Below, in pieces: positions 58,309 through 64,000 of a stretch of 64,000 nt of DNA (within the stretch, counting starts at the first letter, position 1; every line of letters starts with the position of its first letter). The position numbers and the translations under genes were made by a program. Where the stretch lies: assembly GCA_958295665.1 (NCBI GenBank), contig OY282558.1, forward strand, positions 351,397,034-351,461,033. The letters run 5' to 3'. This DNA comes from Tipula vernalis (lineage: Eukaryota; Arthropoda; Insecta; Diptera; Tipulidae). The notes under the pieces were generated by a model, which did no database searches, was not told the DNA's origin, and saw only the letters and a program-made list of their open reading frames with translations.

Positions 58309-58381
58309 AGTCCAGTCGCCGCGGCCTGATGAGAGGATTGATTTTTTCATAATCATAAGCTCATCAGTTCGAAACTGGATT
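58309..58381 (+). ncRNA. Hammerhead-ribozyme-like core, copy C
   Basis: Plus strand: AGTCCAG (58309-58315), GTC ending at 58317, palindrome GCCGCGGC (58318-58325), CTGATGA (58326-58332), helix II (58333-58370; GAG/TTC, GAT/ATC and GA/TC pairs with bulges), GAAA (58371-58374), CTGGATT (58375-58381). The 7-bp helix III includes one G-T pair. Helix I is very short (3 bp if monomeric), which favours a dimeric form. Confidence 0.45.
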
Positions 58382-58979
58382 GAATTCTCTTACAATCTTC
58401 GGAACATATTAAATTAAAAATTAAATAAATAGAATTCTGTCTATTAGCCGGTTTTCGTTGAATTACCGTTCGTAAATACTAAAATGTTTCTACGTGTTAA
58501 TAAAAAACACATTTAAAAGTGTCGTAAGACCGGTAGCATATTTAGAAATTACAAGAATTAATTAACATTCAACAAAAATTAAAAAAAGTTAAAAACAATA
58601 ATTCATAAAAAATAGTTCTTATTTCATGATGTACAAAATAAAAGAAATACTAAGACTAAAAAAAATATAACAAAAATAATGTAAATTATAAAAAATTAAT
58701 TCAATAGTTATCACAATAATTCAGGTTCACGAATATCACAATTGATTCAAATTCATTATTGTTGTTGAAAAACAAATGGCATTACGAAATTAAAATAGTT
58801 TTCAGTTAATTTTTCAATGTAATATTATCCAAATTTAGAAGTACATAATATGTAATATATTATATTGCGTTAATTAATATTAATAATTTTACTTTTTATG
58901 AATTGCAGCAAAAATTGATGTATTTAAGCATCAGTGACAATACCAACTATTAGCTTTTTTATTCGGGTATGACACATAT

Positions 58980-59400
58980 CGGTTGTCGTCACGCCGCTGT
59001 ATCACTTTAGAAAAGCAGGACCCAATTTACCCCACTTTTGCCGTAATTCTGTGCAGCTTATTCCTCTAAGCTCAGGATTACTGAAATATTAATTAGTTAT
59101 GAATTAGATGGATTTAATAATTAATTTACATTTTTACCGATATATGAAGAGAAGGCATGCTGCAATATGTTTGCATTTGGCGCCTTCTCCGGATTTACAG
59201 GAACATGAGAATTTCCAAAGCCTTACCGGCCTATCAATATTTAAAAGTTTAGCCTCGTGTGGTCTTGACGACAATGCCGAAGCCTGCACGACCATACCAG
59301 TAATAACAGGGGATCAGTGCTTTGAATTGGTTTCAACATCGATAGCGTGGATCAGATCTTTTCGAATTTCCAAAATACTTTAATATTTTTGTAATGGGAA
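58980..59400 (-). pseudogene. SWIM zinc-finger protein fragment (second gene of the ISL2EU-like element)
   Basis: The minus-strand exon at about 59310-59130 reads VITGMVVQASALSSRPHEAK, then LWKFSCSCKSGEGAKCKHIA. The CSC...CKH spacing is a SWIM zinc finger. A donor after AACLLFIYR (about 59138) joins across a short intron to NPELRGISCTELRQKWGKLG (about 59090-59030). SWIM fingers of this kind precede a YqaJ-type nuclease in the second protein of ISL2EU transposons. Here the nuclease part is missing: a stop follows and the hammerhead-like repeats begin at 58588. An in-frame stop also lies upstream (NSKH*). It faces the transposase gene, as expected for a two-gene element. The plus frame at 59108-59383 is antisense. 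Confidence 0.65.
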
Positions 59401-60090
59401 TTATAATATTCTCGCATATGTCTCGAGAAGATGATATTTTCACAAAAAATCTACAATCTATTATTGTATTTTTATCTATCTAACATCAATTTATTTACAA
59501 TCACTGAATAATATTTCACAATTATTTTTATAATTAGATTCAATAATAAGAAATTAACAATGACATAACCTCTTTGAAATTCTAAAATAACCCTTTTTTG
59601 AATTCATTTTTCTAAACTATTACGATAGGACACTTTATTTTCTATCTTGTTTCAAAATGTTCATAAAATGGTTAATGTAATTACAATTGAATTAAAAACA
59701 AAAAACGAATAATTTTATTTAAAATAATCTATATTTACCAGTCTTATTTGTTAATTTGCTTTCAGTTGTGTATACAAATCGCAAATGTCATAAATTAATA
59801 CCACCAAACAAGTTAGTTTATTTAAAGCTAGATGTCACTACCCCGAACTTTACCAGTTCTCAATTGACGATTGTAAAAGTAGAGAAAGCGCCTCTCGAGG
59901 AAAAAAGTTAAAATGAGGCAACCGCCAAAATGACATTTCTCATAAATGCGACGAAAGAAATTTTTGCAATCCGGTAATTAAAAATTGTTTTTATAATCCA
60001 AAATTGGAATTATTTACAATTATTATCAATCTGGTAGGTAAAAATTGTGTTTACAGTTCAAAATTGGAATTGTTTACAATAATTTCGAAC
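59401..60090. other. No gene seen; ~60-bp duplication at ~59975-60090
   Basis: AT-rich. The segment around AAAATTGGAATTATTTACAA is duplicated at a spacing of about 60 bases (59998 and 60059). It ends against the short dispersed repeat at 60087. Confidence 0.5.
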
Positions 60091-60165
60091 GTCAAATTAG
60101 CAGCTACCTCAGTTTAAAAATTTTCCACTAGGTGGAATCTGTGATGCTCCAATCGTCAATAATTT
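60087..60165 (+). repeat. Short dispersed repeat, second copy
   Basis: Matches 38926-38985 (CTAGGTGGAATC, GATGCTCCAATCGTCA). A partial inverted form (TTGACGATTGTA) lies at about 59864, so it may be one end of a roughly 0.3-kb inverted-repeat element. Confidence 0.5.
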
Positions 60166-60442
60166 AAAATCATGAATGCTGTACGACGTAGCCGTCTATG
60201 AGAAAATGTTTGTACTATAATTTATGTTTTATACGAGTTGCTTTTGTATTGTTCTTTCTTCTCAACTCAACCACCGAACAGTAAACATCAAAATTGTTAA
60301 TCACAGAAATACTTATTAATAAAACACAATTTATTAAAAGGTTGAGGAAGTTAGTTTTTTATTGTTTATTTTAAGCCGGATCTTAATCGATTCCGAAGTA
60401 TAATTATAACGCGTTGTGCAGCTCAGACAATTTATTGCATTT

Positions 60443-60790
60443 TAGTTTTCGCCATTTTTGAAAAACCATCGAAGTTTGTGCTGGCTGTTAATAGCAAAAT
60501 AGTTCTCGCCATTTTGAGAAATCATCGAAGTTTGTGCTGGGTATTAATAAAAAGTTAGTTCTCGCCATTTTAAGACATCATTGACATGTTATACAGGCTA
60601 TTAATAGCAATATTGTCCTTGCCATTTTGAGAAATTTACAACGTGTTTTGCAGGTTAGTATAATTTTGAGAAACCGTCGAAGTGTTGAGCAGACTATTAA
60701 TAGCAATATAGTTCTCGCCAGTTTGAGAAATCATGGTCGAGTTGTTCTGGCTATTATCAGCAATATAGTTCTAAACATTTTAAGTCAGAT
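60443..60790 (+). repeat. Minisatellite, ~53-65 bp unit, about 6 copies
   Basis: The word AGTTCTCGCCATTTTGAGAA followed by CATCGAAGT, GTGCTGG and TATTAATAGCAA recurs at about 60443, 60502, 60561, 60615, 60660 (diverged), 60711 and 60768. The frame at 60627-60863 crosses it and is not a gene. Confidence 0.8.
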
Positions 60791-60959
60791 ATGGACCTAT
60801 CTGACCGTTTTTCACTGCGTGGAGCTTAGTCATCAGTTCCAAGCGCAAATCAGGATTTTGTGACGATAAAGTTATCATGGAATTATTAAATCAACTATAT
60901 TCAATATATAGTAGCAGTAATATTACTGTATATGCGGCTATGTGCATTTATATAAAAGT

Positions 60960-61324
60960 GTGGACCTCATAAATTAGGCAGCTAGTTTGTCATAAACAAA
61001 AGTGTGCAGTATAAGTGTAACTATCCATTTCTTACATATAAAGTGGTTATAAATAGTTTTTCCAACACTCGTCAGTGATAACATATGCAACGCCGCATAT
61101 TCAGCATATGGTCGCTACCGTAATCTCGTCAATTGGAGAAACCACGAACTTCATAAATAATAACGTAAACTAGTTAGCAACAAGGATATGTCATTTTCAA
61201 GGTGATTTATTGTGCGAGATAGTGTCATCAGTACTACAAGTTTAAGCCGAACAAATCCAGTTGCAGTGAAGCTAAACTATTCGTCACTATCATTTAAAAC
61301 CGTTTGTTTGTTCATGATTGAAAC
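60960..61324. other. Possible 5' region of the BEL/Pao relic
   Basis: No coding frame. By position it could be the LTR or leader of the BEL/Pao element; no paired LTR or primer-binding site was identified. Confidence 0.35.
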
Positions 61325-63005
61325 ATGACTGAGTTTGAATTTACCAACATAAAAAAGGGCATTAATACATTTGATGACACCACAGATGTCGAGACCTTAC
61401 GAACCAGGTTAAGTAGAGTTGAGTCGCTTTTGAATGAGTTCACTGTCGTGGAGAGTAAAATATTCTACATCGATGATACGGAAGATGCCGACTTTTACTT
61501 CGACGAAATTTATTATTTGGCAAAAACCGAACTCGATTTATGCCTGCGTTTTTTGTCATTAGAAAGTGCGTTTCCTGTTTTATTGTTCGCGATTCAACGG
61601 TTTAGATATAAACAAACGAAAAGAATGGATAATGTATGTTTGAAGAGGTTCTAATTGTTTTAGTAGCAGACATGTACTATACTTAAACATCACACATTAC
61701 TTTTCCTCAACGAGTTTGAAAGTTCTGTATCTACCTCTACGATAGATGTATCAGTCACCACAATAAATTCATTAGTAGAAAATTGCGTTGGTCTCGAAGT
61801 AATTAAGATACAGTGAATTTTGAAAACGAGTCGCCTGTATATTAGTTAAACTTAAATAAAATTAATTCAAGAACCTCAGTAAGTCGTCTAAGATTATCTA
61901 AAACTTGGTACACCGTAGTTTTACCCAAATTACCAACAAATTTACCATCGCAAGCAATTCTTAGGCTTCCTAAGAACATAAGAAAGACAGCGCAGTTATC
62001 AGACTCTGAGTCTAATCAACCAGGAGTAATCGATATATTGACAGAGGCGGATAATTTCTTTAAAATCTTACTCGATGAAAGAAGACGTACACTCAGATGG
62101 GGTAATCCTACCAAACACCATCTTCGGTTTCCTAGAAGAACCCAGAAATAAATAAATCTAAAGCATTATTTCGACATAGAACACTAAACCAATTTAGACA
62201 TCAAACTTAAACAGTTTTATAAAATCGAATTCGTTAAAGCAAACGGAAGCATTCTATCATCAGAAGAAGAACGTTATTCATTACAAGAACGATCTACCAA
62301 GTATTCCTCATCTTTTAACCTTCAACGAGTGTTTATGTGCATGATTCTGTGCATCACTAAACTCAAGTCTAAGCCGAATAAAGCACAAACATTTCAAGTA
62401 ATTACTTTAAATGCAGAAGAATTTACAAAAACATTCCATACAATTTAGAAATTCGAGCACCCAAAATTGTGCTCAGAAGAATTCACCACCATTACACGGA
62501 AAGGAAGCATCAACAGATCCAGAATAGAGTTACATCCCAATTATCACCAAGCTAGATCGGCATTGTGGCAGTCCACCCTTCGTCAACGATAAAGGTCGAT
62601 CGGTGGAGCCAGTGTAAGCAAAGTAGTCAGAAAGTATGTCGAATGCAGACATGGTAAACGTGCCACCAGTAACAGTCAAATTAGTGTGATTCACTTTAGA
62701 AAAGAAGGACAACAAACGTAAAATGCATATATTTGTGTTTTTTGTGCCTGATTCCCAAAGCGGTCCATTTCGTTTTGAGAGCACATCTAATGAGCGAAGA
62801 CTTCTTTGCAGCGCTCAAGAGTTTGTTGACATGAAGGACAATATCGATCAAAAGTTCTGGGAGCTAATAACTAATTCCAAGAAAGAATCAAAACAAAAAC
62901 TACTAAACATTTCCATTCATTTTTCTCAATTTATTTCAAGCAATTCGATTTCCTGGCAGTTCATATCACCAAGTGCTTTTCATTTCGATAGTAAGTGGTC
63001 ATATT
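61325..63005 (+). pseudogene. BEL/Pao retrotransposon relic (Gag, protease, integrase pieces)
   Basis: The Gag-like N-terminus at 61325-61654 has an LRTRLSRVESLLNEF coiled-coil start typical of Pao Gag. At about 61925-62140 the frame reads QPGVIDILTEADNFFKILLD, matching the BEL protease block (ID.LIGAD.F...L). At about 62160-62340 comes LDIKLKQFYKIEFV (RNase H/tether region). At about 62540-62660, SVSKVVRKYVECRHGKRAT matches the integrase zinc region. Integrase core pieces then appear: PKAVHFVLRAH, SEDFFAALKSLL, ISWQFISPSAFHF, up to about 63000. The reverse transcriptase is absent and frames are broken, so the copy is internally deleted and dead. Confidence 0.65.
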
Positions 63006-64000
63006 CAAAAGTTTTCGACAAATTTGAAGAAATGTAATAGAATCTCGTGACGAATTGCCATCACCAGAAGTACTCAAAATCAAAATCATGGAAGAATACG
63101 AAGCGAGGAAGAGCAATGTGCGAGCAGTAGTTCCCGATGCGATATTTGTAAAGAAATTTACGAAGAAACAGAAATTCCAAAGAGGAAATGATGATGAAAC
63201 AAAAACGCCGAAGAAAGAAAAATTCCCATTTAAGTGCAATGTATGTAATAAAGTGGGTCCCAAAGATGCTGATTACTGGCAAAGATCTAAGCAGAATAAT
63301 TCAATTTATAAGAAGAGAGAATTCGCGAAAAACGCCGAAGAAGTATCGTTGTATATTGCATCGGAATTTTCGAATGAATACTCCGCTCTCAAAGCTGAGA
63401 ACGAAAACATAAATCAACGATGGTGTCTTGATAGTGGATGTTCTATACATCTTTGTAAGGATGAAGAAAAGTTGAGAATATGACTGTTATTTCAAACGGG
63501 AAATTAAATCTTGCGAGGAACACATCTACGATAGTGAGTGCCAAAGGAACCGTAAAAACAAGTAGCGAACCAAAAGAAAAACGTAAGTTTAAACAACGCT
63601 CTCTGTGTACCAGATTTAAATCCTTTTCCAAAGAAGTCGAATCATGAAACGGAATTATTAGAAATAATTCATGGATAGTGATGTATGCTTTCCTATGCGC
63701 ACTGAATCGAATGGGAAAGCGAGATACGTAGTTACCTTCATCGATGACTATTCTAGATGGTGCGAAATAAAATTCATCAAAACAAAAGATGAAGTTCCCA
63801 AAACATTCAAAGCGTTTAAGGGAAGCGCGGAGAATCAAACCGGTCATATCTCGCTGTTTCGACAAGAGCAGATATTTCACATGCTGTAAGCATGCGCGGA
63901 CAATTTAAAAATTGTTATAGAACGTCTCATTGGATAGCAGCTAAGCGCGTACTCCGATATTTAAAGGGGACAATGAGCTTCGCAATCTCATGCATACCAA
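63006..64000 (+). pseudogene. Ty1/copia retrotransposon relic, internally deleted, runs off right edge
   Basis: Gag end: CNRISRDELPSPEVLKIKIM, EEYEARK (63040-63110). Zinc knuckle CNVCNKVGPKDADYW (63237-63280), with the His and last Cys replaced. Protease WCLDSGCSIHLC (63421-63456) carries the catalytic DSG. After a stop at 63481, integrase pieces with the first Asp in MDSDVCFPMRTES and the second in FIDDYSRW (63671-63760). At about 63885 it jumps to HWIAAKRVLRYLKGTM, the RNase H/connection region. The rest of integrase and the RT core are deleted. It starts directly against the BEL relic, without a visible LTR. Confidence 0.78.

Larger units (their letters stand above)
57441..58588. repeat. 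Three near-identical repeat copies (one inverted, two tandem, 416-bp period)
   Basis: Copy A (57441-57790) is the inverted form of about 58070-58415. Copies B (57791-58206) and C (58207-58588) are tandem with a 416-base period. Differences are only a few bases (for example TTCGTAACTGG in B against TTCGAAACTGG in A and C). A and B meet head to head near 57790, so the region can fold into a long hairpin. The repeat contains GTCTTACGACACTTTTAAAT, TATATATAGAATGTAAATTG and the hammerhead-like segment. It lies between the two convergent genes of the ISL2EU-like element, either as part of it or inserted into it. Confidence 0.92.

Noticed and set aside
59108..59383. 91-residue plus-strand frame
   Set aside because: Antisense of the SWIM zinc-finger exon; the minus strand shows CSC...CKH.
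45218..64000. N-terminal and central-helix exons of complexin
   Set aside because: Searched by eye for the Glu/Arg/Lys-rich central helix on the minus strand; none found, so not annotated. A tblastn with fly complexin would settle it.
1..64000. CRISPR arrays, bacterial operons, rRNA
   Set aside because: Tandem repeats present have no regular spacer pattern, and gene structure is spliced eukaryotic; nothing supports these features.

Overview
The window is nuclear DNA of an insect, most likely a fly (Diptera). It is AT-rich, has spliced genes with GT-AG introns, and is crowded with insect-type transposons (P-like, Tc1/mariner, piggyBac, hAT, ISL2EU-like, non-LTR LINEs, BEL/Pao and copia). There are no bacterial operons, rRNA genes, convincing tRNA genes or CRISPR arrays.

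Two host genes can be supported, both on the minus strand. (1) A four-exon, apparently intact, secreted trypsin-like serine protease (3504 to 2415). (2) The 3' part of complexin (cpx), the SNARE-binding regulator of synaptic vesicle release. One internal exon lies at 45217-45085 and the terminal exon at 22907-22822, encoding the C-terminal CAAX box CVMQ. The splice phases match. The intron between them is about 22 kb and the expected 5' exons were not found, so they probably lie beyond 64000. Almost everything from 22.9 kb to the right edge is therefore probably cpx intron filled with transposons. A T-rich stretch of about 5 kb (17.9-22.8 kb) directly follows the cpx stop codon and is best read as its long 3'UTR.

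Layout. 0-0.9 kb: piggyBac relic. 2.4-3.5 kb: protease. 4.5-6.6 kb: simple and tandem repeats. 9.1-9.7 kb: solo LTR. 10-10.5 kb: large inverted repeat. 10.8-12.3 kb: LINE ORF1 and 3'-end fragments. 12.3-17.6 kb: tRNA-like and satellite-like repeats. 17.9-22.9 kb: cpx 3'UTR and last exon. 23.3-26.7 kb: Tc1 and hAT relics and two hairpin elements. 27.3-30.5 kb: full-length P-like (THAP) transposon with perfect 29-bp TIRs and a target duplication. 32.7-35.1 kb: Tc1 element with IR/DR ends, then an internally deleted mariner whose sister copy sits inverted at 41.2-42.1 kb. 39.5-44.5 kb: mariner, LINE and Tc1 relics and a repeated 0.8-0.9 kb element. 45.1 kb: cpx exon. 47.2-52.95 kb: three-layer nest (LINE inside piggyBac inside an RNase H-type LINE). 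56-59.4 kb: ISL2EU-like element with a THAP/DDE transposase and a convergent SWIM zinc-finger gene. Between those two genes are three near-identical copies of a roughly 350-416 bp repeat. 60.4 kb: minisatellite. 61.3-64 kb: BEL/Pao relic abutting a copia relic that runs off the edge.

The most surprising signal is in the 57.4-58.6 kb repeats. Each copy carries a hammerhead-ribozyme-like arrangement: a GTC cleavage triplet, an 8-nt palindrome, CTGATGA, GAAA, and a 7-bp closing helix. The core is intact in two copies and has one core mutation in the third. The next most interesting is the cpx terminal exon, which keeps the Ile (ATA) and Asn (AAC) codons known in Drosophila as RNA-editing sites.
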